NCBI RefSeq assembly: GCF_009730915.1
Contig: NC_052476.1
Location: 20,131,257 to 20,195,256 of the forward strand
DNA: 64,000 bases
Direction of reading: 5' to 3'
Origin: Dioscorea cayenensis subsp. rotundata
Lineage: Eukaryota > Streptophyta > Magnoliopsida > Dioscoreales > Dioscoreaceae
In this document: positions 1 through 12,950 of the stretch, piece after piece
Numbering within the stretch: position 1 is the first letter of the stretch
How the letters are laid out: the number at the start of each line of letters is the position of its first letter
The notes under the pieces: generated by a model
What the model saw: the letters and a program-made list of their open reading frames with translations, nothing else
Databases searched by the model: none
What the model was told of the DNA's origin: nothing
Translations under genes and position numbers: made by a program

Positions 1-479
1 TTTATATTATTCTTATACTGTACATACACTGTATATCTGGGCTTCAATACTGTTCGGTAATATTTATATTCATAAAAAATGGCGCTTGCCACCTATTATT
101 AAAAAAATAAAAAAAAATAAAAAAATTAATGAGATTGAATAATAAACTCTGTTTGTCATTATTTAAATACTATGAAATCAAAGTATTTCTTAATTTTTAA
201 TTAAACTTAGTTGTAATATTAAAATTTATAGAGGTATATAGGAGAGTCGGTATTTTTTTACTTCCCAAATAAAAAGTTTTGGGTTTGCATCGAGTTTCTG
301 AATATATATACAAAAGTTTATGTATGGAATTTTTTCTTTTAATAAAAATATTAAAAATTTTATATAAATTACTCCATGAAATAAGAATAAGTGGATCTCA
401 TTTGGGATTTAAAACTCATAAACATACTCTTATGTATTTATGTACTTGTTTGATGCGAGTACTTTTATTTTATGATTAA

Positions 480-2230
480 AATAGTCATATGACTAATAAT
501 GATTAAAATAAATGGTTCTTATTAATTTAATTTAATTTTAACAGTGTACTCATATATAAGAAAAAAATAATAAATAAATTTAATTTTTAATTTTTTTTAA
601 AAACTTTGATACTAAAAAATAAAAACTACCTATTTAGTGTAACTATTTGTAAAAAACTTAATGATAATCCTATCAATAAAATAACTATTTGTGAAGACAT
701 TCAAAAGTTATGATAAAAGACACTTATATAATTAAACATCTTGTGTTTATATGTCCGGTTCATTCTTCATTAAAATATTAAGAAAAAAAATGTAAGATAT
801 TGGAAGAAACTAAATAATACCATCATGATTTAATTAATTTATTAGGTGTGGTTACTGTTTTAGAAGCACTAAATCACATCATCTCAAGTGGGGCCTTATT
901 TATAAACCTATTTATTTATCTATTTATTTTGAGAGGATAAACTTATTTAGTTAGTAAAGAACATATAGAAATGTATGTACAATCACTTATCCTCATATGT
1001 TTTTTTGCTTTTTTTTCCTTATTATTTATATACGCAAGAAACATATAATTATTTAAGAATATATTTTTTGTTTTAGTTTTAAAATTAACCATTATTATAT
1101 ATTTATATGATTGTTATCTTTTTAAAAAATAATTCCTATAAATACAGTTGCTGTTTTTTTAGTATTTTTCTATTTTTTTAAAGCATGCCTTTTTTTATTA
1201 ATATAAATAAAAAAAATCAGGGCTTTCCAATGACTTGAATATGCCTGGCAAATTCTTATTGGCTGTTCCATCTATTTTAATATAAAAGGATTTTTATTTT
1301 TTATTTTTTTTATAACAACATGAACAAATCACCATAAAGGTTACTATTTTTTTAAATTATGTTATAGAAATATAAGAGACAATAACATTATCATTTGGCT
1401 ATTATGTTGGTCGTTAAATAATTTTTTTGAAGTAAAAGGTTTTTGTTTATTCATAAAAGCTGTGTGTATATATAACTCTCCGAAAACCCAAAATTACATA
1501 TATATATATATATATATATATATACTCTCACAAATTTTTTTTTTCATCTCTATACAAAGATCTGATTCATAATGTTAAAAAAAATAAAAATATATAATCT
1601 ACATACAAAACATTAAATGTTTAGAGATACATAAAAGAGTATATAAAATATTTATTAATGTATTTCTAATTAATTTTTAACTAATAATAAATGATCGATT
1701 GAATTCATATGTATATATGTATATATATATATATTGATATATGTGTGTAAAAAAAAAAACTTATTCAATATAAGGAAAGAGGGGGAAAAATAAATTTAAT
1801 TCATTAAGAAATTAAAAATCTAGATAGTAAACTTATCTATTTCATGACAAAATTGTTCTATTCTCATGAATTTCAAGTGAAAGATACATTTGGAATGAGT
1901 CACCAAAATTTGATAAAGGATATTATCGTCCATTTGAAATTTTTATTTTTATTTTTAAAGAAATACCTTAAAAATTCTATCAATCATTAATTATGTGTGA
2001 AAAAAATGCAAAAAGCATGATAAAAAATACTTATATAAATATACATGTCTATTCCTGTTTGTGTGTGGTTTTATGTATTTAATTCATTCATCATTGATAT
2101 TAAAAAAAATTATAGCATATTGGAGGAAACTAAATGGTAACAAATTGATTTTGTTAAATTATTAGGTTGTTTTTGTAACAATGATAAATTTAGATGAGAC
2201 ATGAATGGCGGTGAAGTTGTGGATTTTTAG
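480..2230. repeat. AT-rich repeat, copy A
   Basis: Non-coding AT-rich block whose segments recur in the same order at 14,555-16,705 (copy B). Matching landmarks: a 'taaaataaatggttcttatt' segment near 505, a 'gttatgataaaagacactta' segment near 708, a 'gaggaaactaaat' segment near 2125 and a 'ctattctcatgaatttcaa' segment near 1858. Part is also found in copy C around 18.4 and 22.7 kb. An (AT)n run lies at about 1499-1523. No open frame of interest; 1-479 and 2231-2756 are likewise AT-rich with nothing recognisable. Origin of the repeat unknown: it could be an old tandem duplication or a dead element. Confidence 0.6.
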
Positions 2231-3420
2231 TGATGTTTTTATCGACATAATCAGACGAATGTTCCTAGTATGTCTTACAAAGCTAATTTTATTTATTATT
2301 TAATATTTTTTTAATTATATGTATAATTATGAGTATTGTATTATTCATATTTTATAATACATTTTATTCTTAAATTGTATTATATAAAAATTAAATTAAT
2401 AATTTAGATCATTAAATTGAGACATGATTTTTCATATTCATCCCAACCTAAAGTAATTCAAAATTTATAAGATGAGATATGATTTTATATTAATTATTAG
2501 TTATTATTATATGATAAAATAATATATCTTAATTATTGTAGGTACGTGTAGTCAACAAATATTAACCAGATCACTACACAAATAAAATACTATTATAGAA
2601 AAAAATTGTTATACTACTCAAAGTCTTTATTATTTGAGGATGTTATTAAATAACATTTTTTATTGATTGTGTCATGTTTTGAAAGATGACAGGAGTAGAA
2701 AGAGTTATTAGATTTATTTTCAGTAATGGAGTAAGCCAAAACCTTGAGTAAAATTTTTAGGGGTACCAAACTTTGGTCAATTATCATTTTGGGGTCCAAA
2801 GTTTAATTTGAATAAAAAAGGGTATCCCACTTTGATTGTCTTTCACCGGTTGGTCACCTGGATTTCTCCGGCCCAAATTTAATGACGTGGCGGCCAGAGC
2901 AGCCTCGTTAGCAATCTGAATGTCAACCTTGTGTTTCTACATCAGCAGGCCTGGTTGAGTCAGCCCCCTCATGTGATGGCATAAACCCTTGGCCACGTGT
3001 CGGACAAGCCTACGGTGGCATCGCCTGCAGCTTCTTTCCCACCAACCCACCGAGAAACGAAGGGAGAAGAGGGGTTTTTCGGTGAAGAGAAGAGGGTTTC
3101 TTAGGGTTTCAGCGCCGACGAGAGGGTTTCAACGCAGAGAAGAGGGTTTTCTCAGCGAAGAGGTTTTCTTAGAGGGTTGAAGTGGCCAGAAGATTGTTTC
3201 AATGTAGAGAAAAAGGGTCTGTTGGAGGGTTGAAGTGCCGAAAAGAGGGTTTCTTTAGTGTAGAGAGTGAAAAATCGGGTGCTACTGCGGGAGGTGTAGG
3301 CAAAATGGCGGTTAACTGGGAAAAGATGACAAGAGGGAGAAGATGCACCAGAATATTGTGCGTGCTCTCTTCGAAAGCCCCGATTCCTCATACTTTTCTT
3401 TGAAAGCCCTTTGCTATCTA

Positions 3421-4289
3421 AAGTTGATATGAAATATGGCTTTAAATCCCTTTTTTGTCTGCATTGGCATGCTCTGGAAAGGCTCTTCATAACAACATGC
3501 TTCTAAGTATGAATTTAGTTATAATTTATTGTTTTTCATTCGAGCATACTTCTAAGTTAATTTTTGTATTGTTTAAATTTTTTTTTCTCATGTCTATTGC
3601 AAATATGCATGTACTTGGATTTAATTTTTTGTTTTTATAACTAACTTCATATGTGCCTCTTATAAAGCATGCCTATACTTGGATTTAAATTTTTTCTCAT
3701 GTTTGTTTCTACCATTGATTGACATCACATATATATGGAATGCTAATAGGGTTGAGGTTTTTGCCTCCCATTTAAAGTTAATATGAAAGTTAAAATATGT
3801 TGTTATGCTTTTTTTATTTTCAGTGCCAACTGTAGAACTTAAAATATGATGCAAATGTTTTTTTTTCATATGAAGTTGATACGAAATATGGCTTTAAATC
3901 CCTTTTTTGTCTGCATTGGCATGCTCTGGAAAGGTTTTGCATAACAACATGCTTCTAAGTATGAATTTAGTTATGATTTATTGTTTTTCATTCGAGCATG
4001 CTTCTAAGTTAATTTTTGTATTGTTTAATTTTTTTTCTCATGTTTATTGCAAATATGCCTGTACTTGGATTTATTTTTTTTTCTTATAACTAACTTCATA
4101 TGTGCCTCTTATAAAGCATGCCTATACTTGGATTTAAATTTTTTCTCATGTTTGTTTCTCCCATTGATTGACATCACATATATATGAAATGCTAATATGG
4201 TTGAGGTTTTTGCCTCCCATTTAAAGTTAATATGAAACTTAAAATATGTTGTTATGCTTCTTTTATTTTCAGTGCCAACTGCAGAACTA
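3421..4289 (+). repeat. Tandem direct duplication, about 450-bp units
   Basis: Unit 1 is 3421-3840 and unit 2 is 3873-4289, offset about 450 bp. Both start with 'aagttgat(a)' followed by 'gaaatatggctttaaatccc' and end with 'ttttattttcagtgccaact'. Each copy closes with a polypyrimidine tract plus CAG that looks like a 3' splice site just upstream of the transposase reading frame, so the duplication probably affects a leader intron of MULE A. Short open frames in both copies are duplicates of each other and not genes. Confidence 0.8.
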
Positions 4290-4315
4290 TTTTCAATACG
4301 TCTACACTATATGGT

Positions 4316-7300
4316 TGGTGAAATTGAGAGCATAGCAGGGTACATAGATTACTATTGTGCTGATATGATGTCTAAAATTTAACTCCTTCAAATGGCCAAA
4401 GAATTTAACTTAAATGTTCAGGGTTGTAGTGTGTGGAGGTTAGATGAAATTTGTGAGGATAATGGGGGTAAAGGAGATTAAGTTTGATTTAGATGCACTT
4501 AAAATGTCAATGTCTGTCGGGCCTAGTAAGGAAGTATGTGTGTACATTAGACTATCAAGTATTAGATGTGTTGCTGGGATTAATGATGGAGGCTATAATG
4601 AGGATTTTGTGGAGCCATAACAAGTAGATGAGGTTGTAGAGGATGTTGACCTAGAAGACATGTTGGTGGGGGGAAGGACAAGGTAGACCAATAGATGAGA
4701 AAGATAAGTTTCAAGACTCTGATTATAGTCTAGATGGGGACACAGATGTTGAAGATGGGGAGAATACTACAAGGCCTGGGATTGAGGTGGGAATAGAAGA
4801 GGAAACTGGGCAATTAAAAAAATGATGATGAAGTAGAATCTGACTATGCCAACTCAGATGAGCTACAATCATGCTCTTCTATAGATGAGGAGAATTTGAT
4901 GCCTACAAGAGCTAGATATGCTGAGTTCAATGAGGAAATAGATATCAAGAACCCACAATTTAAAATAGGTATGAAATTCAGGAGTTTTAAACAATTCAAG
5001 GAGGCTGTTAGAAACTATGGAATTAGAAATCGTTATGTCTTGAAGTTTAAACCTAATAACAAAAAAAAATGCAAGGCATTCTGTCAAAGTGGTTGCCCTT
5101 GCTAGTTGTGGGCATCCCCTATGGTGAAGGATAGGAGCACTATACAAATTAAAACTGGAAATTTGGTGCATGAGTGCACAAGAGACCATGTTAATCGGCA
5201 CGTCAACGCAGAATGGAAAGCAAGGAAATATTTAGAACAGTTTCGGGCTGATCCATCTTGGAAGATTGCTGGGATCATAAGTGCGATGAGGACAAATCCA
5301 GAAGTAGATATTAGCCTACTTAAAGCCTACAGAGCAAAACGCATAGCATTGAGGTAATTTTAGCTCTCCTTAATTATTTTTTTTATGTAATGTCATAAGT
5401 TTGCTACTACTGTACAATGAGTACACAATTTTAATTTACTCTTACTTTGTTTTGTAATTCCCTTTGGGATTTCAAAAAAAGGATCATTGATGGTGATGAA
5501 GCATCTCAGATGGCCAGGTTGCATGATTACAGGTTGGAGCTATTGAAGACCCATCTTGGGTCCACCATCATTGTAACCCAAAATGATGATGGTGTGTTTG
5601 AAGGCCTGTATGTCTGTCTAGCTCCATTGAGGGCAGGCTTTTGGGCAGGTTGCAGACAGTTATTTCTTTAGATGGATGCTTCTTGAAGGATACGTATGGT
5701 GGCCAACTGTTGTGTGCTGTTGGGATAGATGCAAATGATTACATCTATCCCATATGTTGGGCTATGGTAAAGAAGGAGAACAAGGAGAACAGGAAGTGGT
5801 TCCTTCAGGTGCTGAAGTTAAATTACATTCGTTAATTATATGGTATAAACTATTTCCTTATTTTCCTTATGAACTTATTCTTGTGCAGGTATTGGCTCAA
5901 GATTTGTGTATAACTGACAGCAAACAATGGGCATTTATGTCAGACAGACAAAAGGTGAACAGAATGTTAATTAATTGAGTTGTATGCATTGTATATTTAC
6001 CATTTATTCTTTCACTAATTGTTGTTAGCCCATTTGTTTGACACTCTTCTTTCTATCTGGTTATGCTTTGTAATGTGGGCTATATTAAAATGAATTAGTA
6101 TTTAATGCCTGCCATTTATGAATTATTTCCATTAACTAAACATAGATATTGTGCGCCACATCCATACAAACTTCAAAAAAACATTTAGGAGTAAAGCACT
6201 TAAGGACCAGGTGTGGGCTTGTGATAGGGCATCTTATCGTTCTGCATTTGAAAGAGAAATGGAAATTCTAAAAGGAATGTCTGTAGGTGCCTATGATTAT
6301 ATGAAAAAAATTGAGCCTAAACACTGGAGTAAGTCACACTTCCAAAGTCAGTTTAAATGTGACATTCTCCTTAACAATCTATCTGAATGTTTTAATAGCC
6401 TCATCCTAGAAGCTAGAATAAAAGGAGTGATCACCATGAATGAGTTGATTAGGACACAATTGATGAAAAGAATTCAGAGAAGAAGGGATGCCATGAAAAA
6501 AGTACCTACATTACATTGCCCTAAAATACTTAAGAAGCTTGACAAATTCAAACACCAAAGTTGGTTTTATACAACAACTTGGTCGGGAGGAGATAAATAT
6601 TAAGTTGTTGGTCCCGAAAGACAATTTGTGGTTGACAAAAAACAATGTAGCTATAGCTGTAGAAGATGGCAATTGAGTGGTGTGCCATGTAGCCATGCCA
6701 TATCTGTTATATACTATAATAAAGAGAAGCCTGAAAAATACTTAGATAGATGTTACCTGGTTAGTACTTACATGGAGACATATAGGCACATCCTATTCCC
6801 TACACATGATAGGGATACATGGCCTAGGAGTGACCAACCACCTATCATCCCATTAGAACCAGTAAATAAAAGAAGGGGCAAGAAGACTTTGTTAAGGAGG
6901 CAAGAGGATGGTGAAGAAACTGGTTTCAACAAAGGGAAAGTCAGCAGGCAAGGAGGGAAGATGAAATGCAGTGTATGTGGTAAAGTTGGGCACAACAAGA
7001 GGTACCACAGAGTTCAGCAGGTAAGGAGGGAAGATGAAATGCAGGTTAGTTAATTTTTTATGTTGATTTTATATGTTCACTAGTACTATTTTTTTTTTAT
7101 GCAATGTGGTAAGGTGAACAAAGGTTTTTCAATTTTGTAAATGCATGGAGAAACATCTCAATTTATCAATGTAGAAGTTCATGGGACAACCACTCCAAGC
7201 TCACTTACTGAATTAAGGTTGAGCACAGAGGAGCCCCACAAGAGTGTGCCACCTGCAACAACAAATACATCTTCAGGAGCTAATACAGGGATTGAGCATC

Positions 7301-7651
7301 CAGTGGCACAGGTTGGATAGCTAATTTTTTTCTAAAGTTTAGTATTTAATTTTAGTCTTGTAGTTTAGTGCCATTGACTGAATTAAGTTTTCTACTTTAA
7401 CAATGTAGGCCAACACAGATACTTTGCATACAATTAATCTGGAACAACCATTAGGAGGGACTCAACTCAAAATTCTAAAACTGCCGACAAGGGGTGTGAA
7501 AAAATTTACAAATACTAGCAACAAGGAGACACATAATGGATCAAATGTGGAACAAAGGAAGGCCAAGGATACTGCTAGAGTAGGAGGTGCTGACAAGAGA
7601 AGGAAGGTATGGCTGCCACCAGGAAGTGGAGCCTCTGCAGGTCAGCTGTGA
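4316..7651 (+). pseudogene. MULE (MuDR-type) transposase pseudogene, element A
   Basis: Reading frames in order: an acidic N-terminal part with several stops (4316-4895); the MuDR N-terminal region (4896-5105, 'NPQFKIGMKFRSFKQFKEAV') followed by a stop and continuation to 5357; the MULE transposase domain (about 5455-5835, 'ISLDGCFLKDTYGGQLL' with a candidate first catalytic Asp); a short exon with 'FMSDRQK' (about 5888-5955); a long exon from about 6147 containing 'NNLSECFNSLILEAR'; the SWIM zinc finger (6652-6715, C-S-Y...C-S-H); and a zinc knuckle (6967-7008, C-x2-C-x4-H) whose last Cys is replaced. Stops at 5103 and 6601 and at least one frame change show it is dead. 3' exons with low-complexity coding run to a stop near 7650. 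The family cuts and pastes DNA with 9-bp target duplications. Confidence 0.85.
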
Positions 7652-8700
7652 ATGCCCAAGGGTGTTGCTATGAGAATGTTTCATTTTTGTTATTTTGGTT
7701 TTTTGATCAGCTGTGAACTAGAGGAAGTGAATGGATTGAAGCTGTAAAAGTTCTCAAATTGTCAAGCATTTTACTTAAGCAGTGTTTTGTAAAACTCACT
7801 ACTTACTAGTGTTGTAGCAAAGATCACTATTTTTTGTGAAGAACATTGCCAAATTTTTAGAATACAGTATTCATAATAAAGAATTCATAATATCAGATTT
7901 TATTCCAATACAATATTCATAGTTATGTTTTTGTTACTTTTGTTTTATTTGTAATTTTGTTTGAATGAGCCCATTTTGCATTATGTTATAAATGTAATTT
8001 AGATGTGCTACTTTATGTATTGTTGTGTTTTTGTTGATGTGATGATGTACATTTATGTTAAGTATTTTAACTTGGTTTGAGCTAGTTAGGTAGTTGGTTG
8101 TATCATGTTCTTCAAGTGGTTTAGAATTGGTCTTCTTCATTTAGTAAGTTTTTGGGCATTGTATAAGCTTAATCCATTAAATTTAAAGTGGGGAGGGGGA
8201 CCATGGTAAGTATGTGTGTGTGTGTGTGTATATATATATAAGTGTGTGTGTGCATATCAAGTCCATGTTTGTCTATTTTTGCTTAGTATTTTTTTTGGGA
8301 AAGGGAGATCATGTGATATAGCATATTGTGTTGTGCTATCCTAAATGTTGATTGCTTATTGTTGGATGATTGGTGTTATTTTGTCTAACTGGATTAAATG
8401 GTTCCCTTTTCTAGTAACTTAAAGATTATTGTACTTTTTTAGGGCCCTAGCTTCAAAAGTAATGTTCTTTTAAAAATTTTAAACACCAATCTATTCCAAG
8501 AAACATAAAGATTATTGCCCTTTTTAGTGTGTGATTCAACTTGACCTGTTCTAATCAAGAAATTAAAACTCAAGTACACATACATGACTTTTCATTGTAA
8601 CTGATCTCAACCTTCCATCTTCCACTATCAGCATATGTAATTGTATAACATTACTGACCTTTTTGTCTTGCTTTATCAATATGTTTAATTTCCAGCTACT
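7652..8700. other. Spacer between the two MULE transposase genes
   Basis: AT-rich, with a (TG)n/(TA)n run at 8210-8245. No gene and no recognisable terminal inverted repeat. It presumably holds the 3' flank of element A and the leader of element B. Confidence 0.5.
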
Positions 8701-8708
8701 TCTATTTA

Positions 8709-11700
8709 TTGCAAATTAAATGTATTCCATATAGGATGGATGCGTGGTATGAGTACATTGTAAACTACCAGCATGGGGGGAAATTAGTGAGGGAAGGACA
8801 GGTCAGATATATCAAAGGGAGTGTGACTACTTTTGCTGTTGACCTTGACAAGTTGGGTTATTGGGATTTACTAGGAGATGTGAAAGAACTAGGGTATGAC
8901 ATTAAGAAGGATGTGAGCCTAGTATATAAAGATCGTGTAGGAGTATTGAAAATAATTATAGATGACACAACTATATCAGGATTGACAGAGCAATTAACGT
9001 TACATAAGAAAGTAGATATTTATGTTGAGAACTCAGATGCAATTCAAGGAAAAAGTTAACCAGAAACTTTATTGTATGAACCTGAATCTGATGATGATAG
9101 TGACAATGTAATGGAAGGGTAGTGATGATGATGATGATGATGATGATGTGTTAGTGGATGCCCCATTTGTAGTATTTAGGGTTGTAAACAAGCTGAGCTG
9201 GCCGAGCTTGGCAATGTTCAAGCTCGGCTCATTACTATTTTGATCGAGCTTATTTCGAGCTTCATTAATGAGGCTCGGGCTCGGCTCGATAGATCGTTTA
9301 AGCTCGATAATTTTTTTAATTTTAATTTTTATATTAAATAAAATATCATTGAGGCTTGTTTAATGCAGGCTCGGCTCGGCTTGAGCTCAGGAATCATTTA
9401 AGGCTCGCCTAGATTTAAGCTCGGGAATCATTTAAAGCTCGGCTCTATTTGAGCTCAGGAATCATTTAAAGCTCGGCTCGAGTTCAAACTTGTCAAAAGC
9501 CTCATTAAATAATAATAACAAAATGAATAAGGGTTACAATCATCAAGCTATCTATGCTCAATTGCTCATCTTTCAAATCTTGTTGTGAAACACTAAAACA
9601 ACCAAGTCTAAAATTAGAAAAATAAAAAACTGTCACATAAAGATTCAAGTCATACATAGCATAATTAGACATCAAAATAAACCATGTTCAAAATCAAACA
9701 TCAATGAAGTCTTGGCATAATTCAAAATCAACATAATTAATTCATGGTTTCACCAGATCAGTGATCTCGTTTAAGTAGAGTTTTAAAAAATTCTTTCATA
9801 AATTATAAAATTAATTTAAAACATTTTTTTTATTTATGCTATCTTGCATCATTTCAAAAAGTCTAATGGCAAATAAAACTAGTTTATAGTTTTTATAATA
9901 TTATTATCGTATATATGCTCGATAATAATACTATAAATAATTCTATTCATAAATTTTTGTAAATATACATGTAAATGTATATGATACATTGATACTATAA
10001 ATAAATCCCTTAATGATTTTTATAAATGTGCTATTAATGAGATGATAAACAAGTCCTTTAACGATTCTTATAAACAAGCTTTAATTGATATATTATACAA
10101 GTTCTTTAACAATTCATATAAATGAGTTTTTAACGATTCATATAAACGGGCTTTTAACGATTCATATAAATGAGCATATAAACAAGCTTTTAACGATTCA
10201 TATAAACGAGCTTTTAATGATTCATATAAATGAGTCTGATCACGAGCCTTAACGAGCCGAGCTTAATGGTGTTCATGCTCGGCTCATTTATTTTACGAGC
10301 TTAATAATCGGGCTTGAGAATCGCTCATTTAACTTAACGAACGAGCCGAGCCTTCGAGCTTTTAACGAACGTATTGGCTCATTTACAGCCCTAGTAGAAT
10401 TCAATTCAGACGTTGATGAGGAAATCTGTCATGCTAGGGATTCCCTTAGAAAATACATTGATCTGAAGAAATCAGTGATTAATATGGGGATGGAAGGTAG
10501 CAATGAAGGAGGGGAACCAGGACAACCTAGCAATGATGTAGAAGGTGGTAATCAAAATAATGAAACCAATAGGAGGCCTATTACTATTGAGGCTGATAAG
10601 GTTACAGGATATAATAGTGATTATATAGATGATTTAGACCCTGGGAATTATGAAGACACTAGTGATAGATCTAGTGCAGATGATGCCAAGAGATATAGGT
10701 CAAGGAAAGATTATTATGATCCTAATGTCCCATTGAAGGATTTCTTCATAGGTCTACAATTTGAAAGTCTGAGATTATTTAAAAATGAATTAGTTGAATT
10801 TTCAACTAATAAAAGATTTGAGTTTACTTTCATAAAAAATGATTCATTGAGGGTACAAGACAAGTGTTCTGCTAAAGGGTACAAATGGTTGATATTATGT
10901 TCATGGTGTAATGGAAGGAAGGCCTACCTTGTGAAGCATTATGTGGCAAATCACTCTTGCTTGTTGAGAACTACAAAAAAACAAAAGAGTGATAGCTCAT
11001 GCAGTTGCTAAGAGGCTTGGAAAGATCATAAGTGGTGTGGTTGGAATCAGACCTATGCATCTAAAGGCAATGGTAAGGAAGGAAATGGGTGTGTTTATTA
11101 CTGATAAGGTGTGCAGGAATGCAAAAGCAATGGTACTAAAGAAGATTGAAGCTCAGTTCAGAGAAGATTTTAAGATCTTGACTAGTTATGCCTTGGAGTT
11201 GAAGCATAGCAATCCAGGCAGTAGTGTGAATATAGTGTCTATTAGGGAAGGACCATTTGAAACCCTTGTTTTTCAAAAGATTTATATATGCTTAACATCT
11301 ATCAGGGAAGGGTTTCTTGCTGGGTGTAGAAGACTAATAGGACTTGATGGGTGCTTTCTAAAAGGAATAATGAAGGGGCAATTGTTAGTGGCCGTTGGGA
11401 AAAATGGAAACAACCAAATGTACCCTGTGGCCTGCCCAATTATGGACAGAGAAAACAGTGAGAGTTGGGGATGGTTTTTAGAACAATTGAAAGTTGATCT
11501 TGGGCTTGATGATGGACTGAGTTGGGCAATAATTAGTGATATGTAGAAGAATTGTGATGTAAATAATATATGTAACTATTACAAATGTAACTAGCATTAA
11601 TTTATACATTGTTTTCCCTTGCAGGGTATTATACATGCTGTGAAGGATCAATTACCTTTACTTGAACACAGGATGTGCCCCAGGCATATATATGTCAGAT

Positions 11701-12950
11701 GGGGCAAAAAGCATCTAGAAAAAGAATTGCAACTCAGTTTTGGAATCTTGCAAGATCTACAAGTGTCTCAGAGATGCACCACCACCTGTAGAGCATGAAG
11801 AGTCTGGTTGGAGGGGAGACAGCTGCTAAAGACTTGCTTGCAAATTGGCCAATTGAAGGTTGGTGTCTAGCATACTTTGGTGATGTGGTGCAATGTGAGG
11901 TAATAGACAATAATATGTGTGAAGCTTTCAATGGGGTGCTTGTAGAGGCTAGAAACAAGCCCATTATCACATTGGTAGAAGAAATTAGAATGTATGTAAT
12001 GAGTAGAATAGTTGTGAAGAGAGGGTATGTTGAGAAGTGGAAGTGTAATTTTGGCCCTTCTGTAGTAGACAAACTAGAGAAAGAAAGAAATAAGAGTGGG
12101 AAATGGCAAGTGGCGTGGAATGGATCTTCAAGGCATGAAATTTTTTGGGATAATGTTGCCATGCATGTCAGAGAGAGGTATGTTGTCCTCTTAGGAAATC
12201 ATACTTGCTCATGTGGTAAATGGGACAAAAGTGGCATCCCATGCCAACATAGAATTGTTGCAATAGTGTTTGAAAGTGCAGATCCATTCCAGTATGTGAC
12301 TGAGTGGTTTATAAATACACTTACTTGAAGCCATATGGTTATCCTGTCAATCCAATCAGAGGAAGGGAGTATTGGCCAAGGAGTGAAGATGGTCCATTGG
12401 AAGCACCCATAGCAAGGAGGATGCCTGGGAGACCTATAAAAAAAAGGAGAAGAGAACCTTTAGAAGGTTTGAACAAAGGCCAAGCCAAACTCTCAAGAGG
12501 AGGCAGGGTAATGTAATGCAAAATGTGTCCTATTGAAGAACACAATAGGACTAGATGCCCACCAAGAATTACTGGTGTAAGGTATTTGATATTATTGAAC
12601 GTATCTGTCTTATTTGGTTACCTACCAATCCATTATATCTTCACCTATCATGAATTTGAGTTGATGTTACTAATGCCATCAATTTATAATATTCAGGCTC
12701 CACATGCTAATCCAAAAAATGCCACACTTGTAGCAAGAGATGATAGTAGGACAACCAAGAAGAAAAAAAACAAAGAATGTAGCTGCTACAGTTGGTCTAG
12801 AGGTAAGTCCCACATTTATTTATCAGACAAAGTTTGTTGGATAATGAAAGTATTGGTGAGACTAATTGATGAGAGGAAATTAATTAAACAAGCACAAGTT
12901 CAAAACAATGAAGAAGACATACCTTCAGCATGAATTACCACCCCCTCAGA
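8709..12950 (+). pseudogene. MULE transposase pseudogene, element B (PB1-like N-terminus)
   Basis: Starts with a PB1-like N-terminal domain typical of plant MULE proteins (8709-9059: 'YQHGGKLVREGQVRYIKGSV', 'YWDLLGDVKELGYD'), then an Asp-rich linker from a (GAT)n run at 9122-9148. The frame is cut by the hAT-like insertion and resumes at about 10,395 ('EFNSDVDEEICHARDSL'). MuDR N-terminal region about 10,720-10,980; frameshift near 10,985; transposase domain 10,989-11,546 ('LIGLDGCFLKGIMKGQLL'). The expected SDRQK motif reads 'ISDM' plus stop (11,545), so the second catalytic region is broken. The third acidic region 'NNMCEAFNGVLVEARNK' is at about 11,910. SWIM finger at 12,203-12,252 (C-S-C...C-Q-H); zinc knuckle 'CKMCPIEEHNRTRC' at about 12,520. 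Several stops and frameshifts: not functional. Confidence 0.85.
9177..10393. mobile_element. hAT-like non-autonomous element inside MULE B
   Basis: Terminal inverted repeats: left 'tagggttgtaaacaagc', right (reverse complement) 'tagggctgtaaatgagc'. Flanking 8-bp target duplication 'gtagtatt' (9169-9176) and 'gtagaatt' (10,394-10,401), 7 of 8 identical, the size expected for hAT. The ends are rich in 'gctcggctcg'; the right half carries a tandem series of 'taacgattcatataaacgag' units (about 10,040-10,230). No coding capacity. Removing it rejoins the transposase frame as ...PFV-EFNSDVD..., which confirms the borders. Confidence 0.85.

Larger units (their letters stand above)
2757..7950 (+). mobile_element. 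Mutator-like element A (degenerate)
   Basis: Autonomous-type MULE remnant. Its left end, about 2757, starts with 'ggggtaccaaactttggtca' and a second 'ggggtccaaagttt' copy, the usual style of a plant MULE terminus. It is followed by a GC-richer leader (2880-3300) with degenerate repeats of 'gaagagggtttc', then the transposase remnant. I could not find a matching inverted terminus on the right, so the right border is a guess within 7.7-8.2 kb. Alternatively A and the next MULE are fused remnants of two elements that lost their facing ends. Confidence 0.6.

Noticed and set aside
2574..2700. CACTA-type terminus ('cactacacaaata')
   Set aside because: No matching inverted 'gtagtg' end with a 3-bp duplication was found within reach; a single short word is expected by chance.
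3455..4089. Pair of similar 60-residue open frames (3455 and 3907)
   Set aside because: They are the same low-complexity sequence in the two units of the tandem duplication, hydrophobic by A/T bias and lacking any gene context.
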